Shown here: one piece after another, positions 49,660-61,582 of the stretch
How the letters are laid out: each line of letters begins with the position of its first letter
How positions within the stretch are numbered: the stretch's first letter is position 1
DNA from: Marchantia polymorpha subsp. ruderalis
Lineage: Eukaryota; Streptophyta; Marchantiopsida; Marchantiales; Marchantiaceae
Length of the DNA stretch: 64,000 bases
Direction of reading: 5' to 3'
Assembly (NCBI GenBank): GCA_037833965.1
Contig: AP031354.1
Coordinates: 20,500,001-20,564,000 of the forward strand
The notes under the pieces: model-generated
What the model saw: the letters and a program-made list of their open reading frames with translations, nothing else
The model's database searches: none
Told to the model about the DNA's origin: nothing
Program-made: the position numbers and the translations under genes

Positions 49660-52638
49660 ATGACCTTCGACCGGGCGGCGGAGAGCGTCCCATTCTTGAA
49701 TTCGCAATTCCACTCTCTTGTGCGAGCTGCGCGCGTCCATCTGCTGGCTGCTAAGCATTCTCGACGTCGCGGCACAGAGGATTTCTTGGTGATTGAGGGA
49801 GAAGTGAGTGCGCGTGATTTGGAATTGAGGGCGATTAGAGTTTGCCGAGAGAGAAAGGAGCTCGAGCGGTGCGGAAGTAGAATGAGCGGGCGAGCGAACT
49901 CCAGGAACGCAATGACGAGACCGGGCAGATTGCGGATGCTGCCGCTTCGTCTACCACAGAACGGGCTGCGCGCTTTCGAGGAGCGCTTGATAGCAAGAAA
50001 GCTCGATTTCTTGCTATGGGGATGGAACTACATCTGTGCGGATATGGTGCGCGAGTGGCTAGAGCCACAGGGACCACCCTCGCGCGGATTGCGTCCGCAT
50101 GTTGATCGGTGGACAGTCCAAGATTGGGCGCAGGCATTGGGAAGATGTGCCGGCATGCCAGGGCATCTCCTCTTCGACAGTGAGAGCATCAAGGTGACCA
50201 AGCAGGAAGAGGCGCAATTTGTGGAGCTGTTCAAGACCGGGAGGTCTACCAAGAATGGGTACAGGACCCGTGATTACAAGGATCGATTTCGCCGGACTTT
50301 GTCCGCGGCGCTGATGCAATTACTACAGCCACACCGCGCCTGCTACATCACATTGTGGCAGGTCTCTTTTGTGGAGTGCGTCATCGAGGGAACTCCAATT
50401 CACTGGGCTAGCATCCTGCACAGGGTGATGCGACAGCACGCTTTTGAGGAGAAGGGGGGAACTCTAAATCATCTCTCTCCTTTCCTCATCAATTTTTATC
50501 GACAGCGGAATTGTTTGACAGCGGCGGAGCTTGAGCGTTTTCCGCCGTTGTCCGTCGACCATCCCGGGAAGTATGTGCGGGAGAATGAGGTCGACACTGA
50601 TGCAGAGGAGTCACCGACTTCTACTCCATCAAGGCGGAGGGACGAAGGGAGAAACACTCCTGCAGCACGAGTGCCGCGGAAGCGGCGATGGAGAGAAGAG
50701 TCCGAAGAGGAGCAGCATCAAGAACCCTCTGCTCCCATTCGACCGCGGCCGTTGTACGAGTCATACAGCAGGCCGAAGCAGAAGGCACGCAGACTGGTGT
50801 TACCAGCCAACAGTGCGGACACGGCGACGATTGCGACGGAGAAAGGAAGTGCATCGCCAGAGAAGCATGAGGAAGCGCGGACGTCCGCAGGAGCAACGGA
50901 CCACGCTGCAGCCTCGACGGGCGAGAGGCCGCCTACGGGCCAAGGGCCTCCGGAGTTACCACGTGCGTTGCGGACAGGTGTTCCGTTTGCGCACAGACGA
51001 GACTCCGCAAACGGACGAGCCTCCGCGGACAGACGATCACAAGCGGACGTAGATCTACGCTTACGCGTGGAAAGGAGCAGTCCGCCTGTGCACAGGCGCT
51101 CACCTGTGCACAGGTCACCTCCACACGTGCCGCCTGTGCACAGGCAGGAATCACCCCCGTTCCAACGTAGGAAGGGGAAGGAGCCGGCGGAAGAGCCGCC
51201 TACGAGACACCGGCCTTCGGGGCCAGACCCTCCGGCGCACCACGCGCCGCGATTTGCGCCTTCGGCGCCAGGGCCTTCGAGCCGAGGAGATACGAGCAGG
51301 GAGTGTGCGGAGGCCACACCATCGGCGGGTAATCCGCCGGTAGATGCGCCTTCGGCGGTAGGGCCTCAGGGCCAAGGGACATCAGGCGAGCGGCCCCCAA
51401 CCATGTCGCCTTTGGCGATGGATGTCCGCGGCGCTACGCCTGCGGCGGACAAGGCGCCGGCATTTGCGCCTGCGCACAGACCAAGCACAGCCCCCGCGGG
51501 CCGATCAAGGGAGCAGCAACTGGCGGAGGAGCGGAGTGACTGTCCGCGGGATGAATTTTCGGTGCGCGATGCGCAATCAAACCCCGCGCAGCCACCCTCA
51601 GCTCGATCGCCTTCGGCGGCGGACGTCGGCGGTAGGGAGGATACGGTAGACGATCAACAAGCGGGCGGCGGGGATGCAGCACGGGCACATTCGCCTACCG
51701 CCTTAGACATTTTGGCGAAGAGCAGCGAGGCTGCAGCCGTGCCTTCGCAGGCAGCACACGTCGACGACGTGCAGCCCCACTCGGGTCAGTCGCCAACGCA
51801 ATCAATGGCGACTGAAATTCTCCACTCGGATGATGACGACGGAGGCTCCACCGAAGAAATGTCAGGAGCAGGGGACACCGAGGAGGAGGAGGAGGAAATT
51901 GTTGGAGCGCCGGCGGCGGCGCTCTCTGAGCAGGTGATTCCGTTGCTGAGGTACTTGGATCGCAAAGTCGATAAATACGCCGACCCACTTCAGCCGGGAT
52001 CCTACATCGAGTTAGTGCGTAGGCGGACTCGCACTAAAGTCCACACCAGCAAGCTACTAGCTAGAGTGGACCAGGAGTTGAGGGAATTGAAGGAGAAGCA
52101 TGAATGCTTGTGGGGTCAGTATAAACTCAATCAGAAATTCTACAAGTACTCCGAGAAGGTGAGGGATGGGAAACTGGAAGAGCTCACCAAGGAGCAGGTG
52201 AAGGTCACGGAAGCACTAATTTCTGAGCAGGCCCAGAATCGGATTTTGTCAGAGGAGCTCGTGCGACAGACGCGGTTGTTAGAACAGTGTCAGCTCGCAC
52301 GACAGGCGGATGAGGAGGTAATCCGCAGGCTACAGTCAGAGTGTGGCGAATTGAGAACGCAACGTGCTGAGGCCGAATCGCAATTAGTGGTAATTGAAGA
52401 GGATCGCAGGAAGGAGGCAGATCGCACAAAGGTGGAGACGGCGAGGCGTGTCGCCCACTGTCTCAAGGGCTACGCCCACTGGGAAGTGGCGGCGCAGGAG
52501 AAACTCACACTGCGTGAGTTTGAACTTCGCGCAGCTGGGTTGTTGTCAGGCGACAGTAGGAGTCGGCGGAAGGTAGCAAAGAAGCTCGATGCTTTTCTGT
52601 CGAAGGCGCAGGATACCATGTCCGCCCTCGAAGTGTAG
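49660..52638 (+). CDS. U3-encoded accessory protein, type B, C-terminally shortened
   Basis: 992 codons from the conserved MTFDR start. The product matches the 1045-residue copy throughout, with the conserved N-terminal domain, low-complexity middle, acidic stretch and coiled coil. It ends early at a TAG (52636-52638) that replaces a glutamic acid codon, removing about 53 residues of the conserved basic tail. It is otherwise intact, so a nearly full-length protein could still be made; whether the tail is needed is unknown. Confidence 0.8.
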   Translation: MTFDRAAESVPFLNSQFHSLVRAARVHLLAAKHSRRRGTEDFLVIEGEVSARDLELRAIRVCRERKELERCGSRMSGRANSRNAMTRPGRLRMLPLRLPQNGLRAFEERLIARKLDFLLWGWNYICADMVREWLEPQGPPSRGLRPHVDRWTVQDWAQALGRCAGMPGHLLFDSESIKVTKQEEAQFVELFKTGRSTKNGYRTRDYKDRFRRTLSAALMQLLQPHRACYITLWQVSFVECVIEGTPIHWASILHRVMRQHAFEEKGGTLNHLSPFLINFYRQRNCLTAAELERFPPLSVDHPGKYVRENEVDTDAEESPTSTPSRRRDEGRNTPAARVPRKRRWREESEEEQHQEPSAPIRPRPLYESYSRPKQKARRLVLPANSADTATIATEKGSASPEKHEEARTSAGATDHAAASTGERPPTGQGPPELPRALRTGVPFAHRRDSANGRASADRRSQADVDLRLRVERSSPPVHRRSPVHRSPPHVPPVHRQESPPFQRRKGKEPAEEPPTRHRPSGPDPPAHHAPRFAPSAPGPSSRGDTSRECAEATPSAGNPPVDAPSAVGPQGQGTSGERPPTMSPLAMDVRGATPAADKAPAFAPAHRPSTAPAGRSREQQLAEERSDCPRDEFSVRDAQSNPAQPPSARSPSAADVGGREDTVDDQQAGGGDAARAHSPTALDILAKSSEAAAVPSQAAHVDDVQPHSGQSPTQSMATEILHSDDDDGGSTEEMSGAGDTEEEEEEIVGAPAAALSEQVIPLLRYLDRKVDKYADPLQPGSYIELVRRRTRTKVHTSKLLARVDQELRELKEKHECLWGQYKLNQKFYKYSEKVRDGKLEELTKEQVKVTEALISEQAQNRILSEELVRQTRLLEQCQLARQADEEVIRRLQSECGELRTQRAEAESQLVVIEEDRRKEADRTKVETARRVAHCLKGYAHWEVAAQEKLTLREFELRAAGLLSGDSRSRRKVAKKLDAFLSKAQDTMSALEV

Positions 52639-52778
52639 GTGTCCGCGGCTTTGCAGCGATTGGGACTGCGCAGTCGAGCAGAAGACTGGCAGGGTAGGGA
52701 GTTAGTGCGCGGCAGTCCGTCGCGCAGGAGACGTAGCATAGGTTCCGCGGAGTGTAGTGTTAGGTAGGACTTAGAAGG

Positions 52779-52807
52779 TATAAAATAGTTCCAGGCGTTT
52801 TGCCTGG
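52779..52807 (+). promoter_or_regulatory. TATA box and hairpin of the GCCCT solo LTR
   Basis: TATAAAA at 52779-52785, then CCAGGCGTTTTGCCTGG at 52791-52807, as in the inner solo LTR at 43885. Confidence 0.55.
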
Positions 52808-53533
52808 GGTTCTTTCCCAAATTCAGAAGTGCAAATCAAGAGCTCATTTTCTCTGCGTGTTTGTGTCCTTAGTTCTGTCACCACGCAAGAGGAGCTACAA
52901 CTTGGCGTTCCGCATTTTGTAGCTGAAGGTCTTCGGCCGAATGTTCAGAGCTAGTACATTGGTTAGAGACTTGAGTAGTTCGGATCTACACCTGCGGGTG
53001 ATTGCCGATGCTCAGAGCTAGTGACTAGTTAGATACTTGAATAGTTTCGCCCCTACACCTTCGAGTGTCTGTTCCTGATTGTACTCCTTTGGGATTTTTC
53101 CCCTAAATGCCAAAGTGAAGTTTTGCTACTTCGTGTAAGCCTTGGTTGTAAATTCAGGTTACGCTGCAGCAGGTGCCTTGAGGGTAACCCCTGTAGTATT
53201 TCTGGGAATGACAAGTGCCTGAGAATTCAAACTCTTCAATAGACTGTTGTTGTGTTACTGGAATGTTTCACAGTGAGTCCTTCAGTGCGGACCTGTGTTC
53301 TCTGCGCGTTTTGTGAGTTGAGAGTGTTGTTCACCGCGTAGGAGTGACTTCGATCCGAAGTAGGCAGTCCAACCCGGGTTTCCTACGCTAGCAGCAAGCT
53401 AGTGGAAGTGTTGTAAAAGCCGGAGTTGGAAGTCACTACCCGCAGCTTCGCTGAGTGTACTCTTGAGAGACTTCCCCCCTGAAATCTTGAGTAGAGGTCC
53501 TAACGGATCTCTGGGTTGTGTTTCTGTAGTTTC

Positions 53534-53568
<35 letters not shown>

Positions 53569-53762
53569 GCTGCACTGTGCGACCTCCGAGCGCGCTCCGA
53601 GTGGACACTTGCAATATTTCTGGGAGTGACAGTCGCCTGAGAATTCAAACTCCTCAATAGTCTGTTAAATGTGACACTTTGTACCCTGTGTGTTCCTCTG
53701 TCCCTGTGGGTTCGACCTTTCTACCACTATATTGCAGTTTTAGCCTTTAGTGGGTTATTACA

Positions 53763-56522
53763 GCCCTTGACCCGAAGACGGATCTTCCGCCGGCTTCTTC
53801 CCCTTCCTACGTTGGACCGGGGGTGAATCCTCCCTGTGCGTAGGCGGCCTGTGCGCAGGCGAACGCCTGTGCGTAGGCGAACTTTCTCTGCCTACACGTA
53901 GGCGGAGGTCCACGTCCACCTGAGGTCGCCTTTCCGCTGAAGCTCGCTTGTGTGCAGGCGGAACACTCGTCCGCATCGCACGTGGTAACTCCGGAGGCCC
54001 TTGGCCCGAAGGCCGCCTCTCGTCCGTCGGAGGTGCAGCGTGGTCCGTCGCTCCTGCAGACGTCCGCGCTCCCTCGTTTCTCTCCGGCGACGCACTTCCT
54101 TTCTCCGTGGCGATCGTCGCCGTGTCCGCGCTGCTGGCTAGTAACACAAGCCTGCGCGCCTTCTGCTACGGCCGGCTGCACACTTCGTGCAATGGCCGCT
54201 GTCGAATGGGAGCAGTGGGTTCTCGATGCTGCTCCTCCTCAGACTCCTCTCTCCATCAACGCTTCCGCGGCACTCTTGATGCGGGTGTGTTTCTTCCCTC
54301 GTCCCTCCGCCTTGGTGGGATAGAAGCTGATGACTCCTCTGCGTCGCTGTCGACCTCGTTATCCCGCACATACTTCCCGGGATGGTCGACGGACAATGGC
54401 GGAAAGCGAGCAAGCTCCGCCACGGTCAAACAATTTCGCTGTCGATAAAAATTGATCAAGAAAGGGGAGAGGTGATTGAGAGTTCCCCCCTCCTCCTCAA
54501 ACGCGTGCTGCCGCATCACTCTGTGCAGGATGCTCGCCCAGTGAATTGGAGCTCCCTCGATGATGAGCTCCACAAAAGAAACCTGCCACAAGGTGATGTA
54601 GCAGGCGCGGTGTGGCTGCAGTAATTGCAGCAGCGCCGTCGCCAAAGTTCGGCGGAAGCGATCTTTGTAGTCGCGGGTCTTGTACCCATTCTTGGTAGAC
54701 CTCTCCCGCTTGAACAACTCCACAAATTGCGCCTCGTCCTGCTTCGACACCTTGACGCTCTCACTATCAAAGAGGAGGTGCCCTTCGATGCCGGCACACC
54801 TCCCCAATGCTTTCGCCCAATCTTGGATGGTCCACCGATCGACATGCGGACGCAATCCGCGCGAAGGTGGTCGCTGTGGCTTCAGCCACTCGCGCACCAT
54901 ATCCACACAAATGTAGTTCCATCCCCACAGCAAGAAATCGAGCTTTCTTGCAATCAGCCGTTGCTCGTAGGTGCGCAACCCGTTCTGTGGAAGCCGGAGC
55001 GGCAGCATCCGCAATCGGTTCAGCTTCGACATTGCGTTCTTGGAATTCGCTTGCTCGCTAATTCTCTCTCTGCTCCGCTCGAGCTCCTTGCTCCCTCTGC
55101 AAACTCTAATCTCACTCAATTCCAAATTGCACGCACTCAATTCTCTCTCAATCAAAAAGTTATCCTCTGTGCGGCGATGTCTGGAATGCTTAGCAGCTAG
55201 CAGGTGGACTTGCGCAGCTCGCACTAGAAAATGAAATTGCGAATTCAAGAATGGGACGCTCTCCGTCTCCCGGTCGAAGGTCATGGTCGGCTGTTGATCG
55301 TGAGGGTCGAATCACTTGATGGCCGCGCCGGCTCTACGCTAAAACGGTCTCCGCTCTCACGCGCGGCTTCACGCTCGGCCGACGCCGATTTAACTCACAC
55401 GCTCGAATTGGCGAATTTGAACTCCGCGAGCGTACTACGCCGCGGACATGGGTGCGCAGCGCCGAAGGCGTCTTTTCCGCCTTGCGCGGTACACTCGTTC
55501 GTACCGCTCCTCGGCCAATCCTCCTCCGCCTAAGGCGATCGTCCGCGCATCGGACAAAAGTTAAACTCCCGCCTGTGCGTAGGCGGAATCCCCGGCGGAA
55601 TCTCCGCCGGCGCGGAACTTCAGCTGCCTGTGCGTAGGCGCTCGCCTGCGCGTAGGCGAATTCCGTCCGCGCTGCTGCGCTGTCGCGAAACAGCGACAAC
55701 GACCGCGGTCAACAGGCTCCGTCCCGTTCTCGTCTCTCCGTCGGCGCTCTCGCCGCCGCAACTCCGTCCGACCGAAGGCGCATCCATCCGTTCCGTCCGT
55801 TCAGTCCGTACGGTCTGTACGGATTTTACTACTCCGGCGGTTCCTCGCCCGTCCGCGCTGTTGCGGTGGCGCGGAAGGCGCCGTACAATTTCTACCTCCG
55901 AAGGCGTCTTTCTAGGGCCCAAGGCGGATTTCCCGCCGACGCCTTAGCGCCTGTGCGCAAGCGAACTTCGCTCGTCCGCCTGGGCAGAGGTTTCCTCGCA
56001 TGTGCGTAGGCGACATTCGCGCCTACGTCAAACCCTATTTCGCCTATGCGTAGGCGAACTGCCTTCGTCCGCGCATAGGACAAAACTTTCCTCGCATGTG
56101 CGTAGGCGGAAAGCTGAGTATCTCGCGACCTTCATAACTCCCGGAGTCCTAATCTGTTTGTGGCGTTCTTGGGCTCGTTGGAATCAGCGCGTTGAGCTCT
56201 TTCTAACAAGTTCCTAAGCAAGTCGAGGCGTTCGGAGATTGACCCAATTCTGAAGGATTCCTCTAGCGCCGAAGTCGCAGCGCCGAAGGCAGATTTTGCG
56301 CCTTGCGCCGAAGGGATTATACCTTCAGAGCCCGCATGGAGGGTGGTGTCCGTCCCTGACGTTGCACCCTACTCCTGGATTCTACGAGTTCTCTCGAGAA
56401 TCTCTGTGATTTTCCGAATTCACTCTGTTTTGATGCACCGAAGGCTATTTACACTGCTGCCGCGGTACAGTTTTCCAAAAATGTTTTAATTTCCTCAAAA
56501 ATACCAAAAGTGGGGTACCACA
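53763..56522 (-). mobile_element. Decayed B-type 3' LTR, first part
   Basis: It starts TGTGGTACCCCAC at 56522, next to a polypurine tract (minus strand, about 56536-56525) and downstream of a pol remnant, so it is a true 3' LTR. It has more differences than other B copies; its palindromic repeats are mostly gcctgtgcgtaggc-like. It is interrupted at 53767 by the solo LTR and continues at 48391. Confidence 0.85.
53768..55284 (-). pseudogene. U3 accessory ORF of the decayed 3' LTR
   Basis: 342 codons are open from MTFDR at 55284 through the whole N-terminal conserved domain to a TGA at 54256-54258, which replaces CGA in the VPRKRRW motif. A second stop replaces a lysine codon near 54170. The frame then reopens into the middle region and is cut by the GCCCT solo LTR. 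It is an old, broken copy that shows the most divergent N-terminal domain among the B copies. Confidence 0.85.
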
Positions 56523-56559
56523 TGCTCCCCTCCTCAATTGTGAGCGCCCACGCAAACAC

Positions 56560-57503
56560 TCATACGTGATATTTCTTCAACCGCCACCCGTTCACTCGGG
56601 TGCCTAATAAATCGCCGGTTAAGTCCGCAAGTTGGATGGATCCATTCGAAAAGACTTCGACGACCTTGTATGGTCCCATCCATCTTAGGTGCAGTTTGCC
56701 TGGGAATCTGGCATGCCTGCTGTTGTAGAGCAGCGCCAAATCGCCCTTCTGTAGGAGTACAGGTTTGATCTTCTTATCGTATCTCTCCTTCCGGCGGAAC
56801 TGAATTCTCTTGGTGCGCTCCTCGGCTTTTCGTCTCCTTTCTTCCAGTAGCATGACTTCCTGTAATCTGTAGAGCTGACTCTCCTCCGCACTCACCCTCT
56901 GTAAGTCCAACGTTCATTGCGTGGGTACTTCGAATTCGATCGGGAGGATCGGGTGCTGACCATACACCAGAAAGTATGGTGTCTGTTTGGTCGTAATTTT
57001 CTCAGCTGTCCGGTACGCCCACAGAGCGGCTGCTAACTTTGTATCCTAGTCGTAAGCGTGGTTTACCATGACTTTGAGCAGTATTTTACACAACAGACCA
57101 TTGGATTTCTCCGTCAATCCATTCGCCTTGGGGTTGTATGGGGTAGTCTTCCGGTGCTTGATGTGGAAATGCCGTGTCAGATCTTCGATTATCTGGTTCA
57201 GAAAGTGTGTGCCTCGGTCGCTGACTAGCTCTAAAGGACACCCGTAGCGCGTGATGATTGACTCGAACAAAAAGGCTGCTACTGTGGCTGCATCATCTCT
57301 TCTCGTGGCCTTGGCCTCCACCATCTTGGTGGCGTAGTCCGAAGCTACCAGAATGTAGCGCCTTCGTGTGTTCCTAGTCACTGGTTGTATCGGCCCTACA
57401 AAGTCGATGCCCCACTTCTCGAAGGGTGCTAGAGGCATGATGGGAGTCAGGGGCCACCGTGTTGTAGGCGTTGGCCTCCCCGTCCTCTGGCAACTATCGC
57501 ATA
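56560..57503 (-). pseudogene. Pol remnant (integrase C-terminal two thirds)
   Basis: It matches pol from the integrase zinc finger (CQRTGRPTP) to the C-terminus HV. The D,D-35-E residues are recognisable at GIDF, VSDRG and TEKSN. Two in-frame stops (near 57046 and 56913) split it into 130- and 116-codon open parts. The 5' side ends abruptly at about 57503 against unrelated host DNA. Confidence 0.9.
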
Positions 57504-59838
57504 GTTTCTCAAAGCTAGATAAGAAGTAATAGCTCTGTAATTTGCTTCATTTGTCAATTATTTTTGACCGCACTGAAAAATGCGAGGTGTCTTGAGCAGA
57601 TCATTTGGAACCAATGCGTAAACGGTGTCTTATTCCTCTTTGCTGCTGCAAGCCCAATTCTTGGTGGTGCTCCTTCAAGGACACGTGTTGCTGCTAATAA
57701 AGACCTTCAAGAAGACGTCCACAAGTCGACAATAAGATCCATATCATGTCAATGTCCACGTACTGATCTGCTACTTATAGGATAACTACAATAAACTGCA
57801 AACGTAGATAATGATCTTGACAGCTGGACAAGATCACCACTACACCGAGTAGTATATACTTGAAGTAACAGTGGATATGATCGATATAAATTGATTTGAT
57901 GTTCAGATGATGTAAGGTTGAAATGAAGTGAGATTGTAGGACAGTCTCCTGTGCTAGTGTGAATAAACTGCACACTGTGCACTTTATTCGACGTCTGTGC
58001 AATGCACAAACGTCGCCACGTCTCCACGCCTTACATCAGAGCTTGACAGCAATACAAATTTGAGACTTGTTCAAGTGTCTAATTTGATAGGCTTGATGTG
58101 ATTGTATCTTCTTCTCCGCAATGTGTAAAAAAGAAGATAATCATCTGCACATATTGAAGTTGCTACATGTTTAAGGTTTGATTTGCCTCATGCTCAGACC
58201 CATCCTTGACATTCTAAGAAAGGTCTTGCGAATGCATAACTCTTCCTATTTCCGCCTTCCGTTTGTGCCCTACTGCCTGATCATTGAAATGTTTACCAGA
58301 GAACCTCCTAGCACGTTCGATTACCATCGATCATGAGCATCATTGTCGTACTGTGAGTAACAAGCTCGAGACAGAGAAATAACCCGTAGCAAGGAGCTAG
58401 GTGTGACCAATCCGTTTGATTATTCTTGGATCAAAGTGTTCTGCATCTTGGTGATTCATTGTTTTACACATTTCTTAGTGGCGAGGTGGAATTTGCAAAG
58501 AAGAAGGCTCATTTGACTGATACATAACGGTCAACCTTTCAATCGCTGATGAAAACAGTAATTAGATGATCGAAGCTAATTTGAAACTAATTTACAATAT
58601 ATTACACCCATTTGTACAGGTTGTAGATTTGTCTTGAACTTGAACTGGGCAGCAATCTCCATGTTCTCAGCTGACCAGAAAAAATGAAGACTTTCGAAGT
58701 AAGAGCTGTATTCAGTTACAAAGCTCCAAGCACTGTGATTTGTATAAAATAAATTATCAGATCCACAATCGAGAGATGATTGACAAAAAGGTAGACTGAA
58801 GAATATTGGGCACCAACTATGCTTCATATAGATTTTTATATAGAGGAAGAAGATGATGATACTTCGACTGGAATATGCCATGTATCTGATGACTTTCCAG
58901 TGTCAAGAGAATTTCGTGAAAAGTCTACATAACGATATGAAGGGCATCGGTCAGGACCCTCCAATGATTGTGGGTGGAGGATTTTGGTCATGCAAGTTAC
59001 TGTTCTTTGCAGAGAACAGTAACAGCGTCGGAGTATACAATTTTTATTTCATTCATTCATCATTTGTCAATGGCAGGAGAACCAACTTGAGGTGGTGTTT
59101 AGAAATATACCTACTTCAGGTATTTCAAAAACTTTTAGAATGTATATTGTAACTCCATGAGTTTTCTACTCAGCACCTCATCGTGAGTCATCTGCTATCG
59201 AGTGATTAGCAAACAAGCTGACAGATATGGCATTGAAAAAGAATCACCAAGGACTGTCCCTGAAATATACTTCGGTTTCAGAAGCTGCTGGGCAAAGAAA
59301 TGTCAAAAGTGAATAGATAATTTCTACGTTATCGAAGAAGTCCTATAAAGAAAGCAAAGATTCAAACATATGCACCGATCTGAGGTCACAAACACAGGCA
59401 GGTCTGTGTTAAATTGTTTTGTAAGGGCACTATTTGAACTTCTTGTTTTGTAATGTGTGTCGATTTCGTAGAGTTTCATGATGTTGGCTTCATGTTCTCA
59501 CCATGACTGGATTTCCACATGTGACTTCTATTACTGAGGATAGTCAATCGTGATTTTTACCTAGCTCTCTCCAATCAGCAAGGCAATTGTCATTATTTAG
59601 AAATTCAATGTCCATATTACTTACTCCCTTTTCTATTCAAAATTTCACTTAGTTGTTCCTTGGCATGAAAACAAACATGTGCAAACGGTCTTGGAGTGAC
59701 GTTTCGAGAAACTGCTTTATCGAGTATAATTTCTGTGACGAAAAGTTATTTAGCAGTTGGATCCTTCATGCAATTTTTCTTGTATCCCATAAAACTTGGG
59801 TTGAAAGGATGACAGGATGTAACTTGTAAAAGAATGAC
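57504..59838. other. Host DNA with duplicated blocks, no recognised gene
   Basis: 57504-58045 is unique. A 73-codon ORF at 57564-57785 has no recognisable family. 58050-58255 and 58470-59215 are the second copies of blocks at 31605-31830 and 32345-33100. 59215-59560 is unique. 59560-59600 repeats the sequence near 30785. Confidence 0.6.
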
Positions 59839-61190
59839 AGGAAGTTAGATATAAGTCTCACAGCAAGGGCTAAAATCGCTGTTTCGCTCATCCATTCTAC
59901 AACCTCTCTACAAGTCACCAAAAATTTAATCTGAATAACCTTTATTCATCAGTCAAATACCTCCTGATGTGATATTGATGTCAGCAACTCTTTAGGAGTT
60001 TTTCTACTCCAGTCTACAACCTGTCTACAAGTCAACATAGAAATTATTCTAATTATCCTTTTATTATCAGTCAAATTTCTCCTCATGAGAGATTCATGTC
60101 AGTTACTCTTAAGCAGTTTTGCTACTCCAGTTTACAGGAAGTTAGATATAAGTCTCACAGCAAGGGCTAAAATCGCTGTTTCGCTCATCCATTCTACAAC
60201 CTCTCTACAAGTCACCAAAAATTTAATCTGAATAACCTTTATTCATCAGTCAAATACCTCCTGATGTGATATTGATGTCAGTAACTCTTTAGGAGTTTTC
60301 CTACTCCAGTCTACGACCTGTCTGCAAGTCACCATAAAAACTATTATGAATATCCTTTTTTCATCAGTCAAATATCTCCTGATGTGATATACATGTCAAT
60401 GACTCTTTTGGAGTGTTGCGGATCCAGTCTACTACCTGTCTACAAGTCACCATCAAAATTATTCTGAATATTCTTTTTCATCAGTCAAATATCTTCTGAT
60501 GTGATATTGATGTCAGTAACTCCTGAGGAGTTTTGCTACTCCAGTCTACTACCTGTCTCCAAGTCACCATCAAAATTATTCTCAATATTCGTTTTTCATC
60601 AGTCACATATCTCCTTATGTAATATTGTTGTCAATAAATCTTTTGGAGTGTTGCGAATACAGTCTTCTATCTGTCTACAAGTCACTATAAAAATGAATCT
60701 GAATATGCTTTTTTCATCAGTCAAATCCCTCTTGATGTGATTATGATGTAAGCAACTCTTTAAGAGTTTTTCTTATCCAGTCTCGTACCTGTCTACAAGT
60801 CACTATTAAAACTATTCTGAATATCCTTTATTGATCAGTCACATATTCCTAATATGATATTGATGTCAGTCACTCTTTTGGAGTGTTGCTAATCCAGTCT
60901 ACTATCTGTCAACAAGTCACTATACAAACTATTCTGAATATTCTTTTTTCATCAGTCAAATATCTCCTGATGTGATATTGATGTCAGTAACTCTTGAGGA
61001 GTTTTGCTTATCCAGTCTACTACCTGTCTACAAGTCACCATATATTTATCATGGAAACCCTTTCTTCATCAGTCAGATAACACCTGATGTGATATTGATG
61101 TTAGTGATTCTTTGGAGTTTCGCTATTCCAATCTACTATCTTTCTATAGATCACCATGAATCTATTTTGAATATATGAAATTATCCATCA
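59839..61190. repeat. 118-bp tandem repeat array, copy 2
   Basis: About eleven degenerate units. Successive tctacctgtctacaagtc phrases lie near 60307, 60425, 60543, 60661, 60779, 60895 and 61014, giving a 117-118 bp period. The first part contains a larger direct repeat: 59839-59990 is repeated at 60133-60285, offset about 295 bp. The unit is shared with 31170-32340. Confidence 0.85.
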
Positions 61191-61423
61191 GTGGAGTATC
61201 GCCTGATGTGATTTTTCAACATCACAATCATGATCATAGATAAACACTCACAACACTATTTCAGGGAGAAAAATCTTGCAGGGAGCCTAAATTCAAGAAT
61301 TTTCTCGGCCTTGTGTGATTGTAAGTGAGTGAGAGCTACTTTAAGAAGGCATATCGTCCATCTTGGAAAGCTGATTTACTCAGGTCGAACTCTTTTCTTC
61401 GATTCAACTGAAGAAGAAAAGTT

Positions 61424-61582
61424 ATGGAGTGGAAAAAGCTGCTCCTCCTCTGTGCATGTCTCCTCCTTCTTCAGTTTGCCATGGGCAAATATGCCAACGT
61501 TTACCACAAGAAGAAAGTCTATGGGGTAATGGTTTTCTCTGCGCTTTTAATTTTCGATTTCCTCAAAACTAGACAAGACTAG
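61424..61582 (+). CDS. Possible small secreted peptide, first exon
   Basis: The ATG at 61424 opens a 52-codon frame that begins with a textbook signal peptide: MEWKK, then a Leu/Cys-rich core of about 14 residues, then a small-residue region (FAMG). A Lys/Tyr-rich stretch (NVYHKKKVYG) follows. A GT donor after that (exon end 61525, then gtaatg) suggests splicing before the TAG at 61580. A candidate acceptor ends at 61666, which would give a 38-residue product. Another possible exon with good splice sites is 62020-62067 (16 codons, in phase). I do not recognise the family, and real expression is unproven. Confidence 0.4.
   Translation: MEWKKLLLLCACLLLLQFAMGKYANVYHKKKVYGVMVFSALLIFDFLKTRQD

Larger units (their letters stand above)
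48392..53762 (+). mobile_element. Solo type B LTR with perfect GCCCT duplication
   Basis: 5371 bp from TGTGGTACCCCAC (48392) to GGGTTATTACA (53762), flanked by GCCCT at 48387-48391 and 53763-53767. A clear dyad module lies at 48704-48746, TATA at 52779-52785, the hairpin at 52791-52807, and a GT microsatellite near 53535-53565. It is inserted in the U3 ORF of an older minus-strand B LTR. Confidence 0.95.

Noticed and set aside
57564..57785. 73-codon ORF beside the pol remnant
   Set aside because: No recognisable domain, no splice context that I can support, and a length expected by chance.
59839..61190. CRISPR-like array
   Set aside because: The units are contiguous 118-bp degenerate repeats without unique spacers, and the context is a plant genome.
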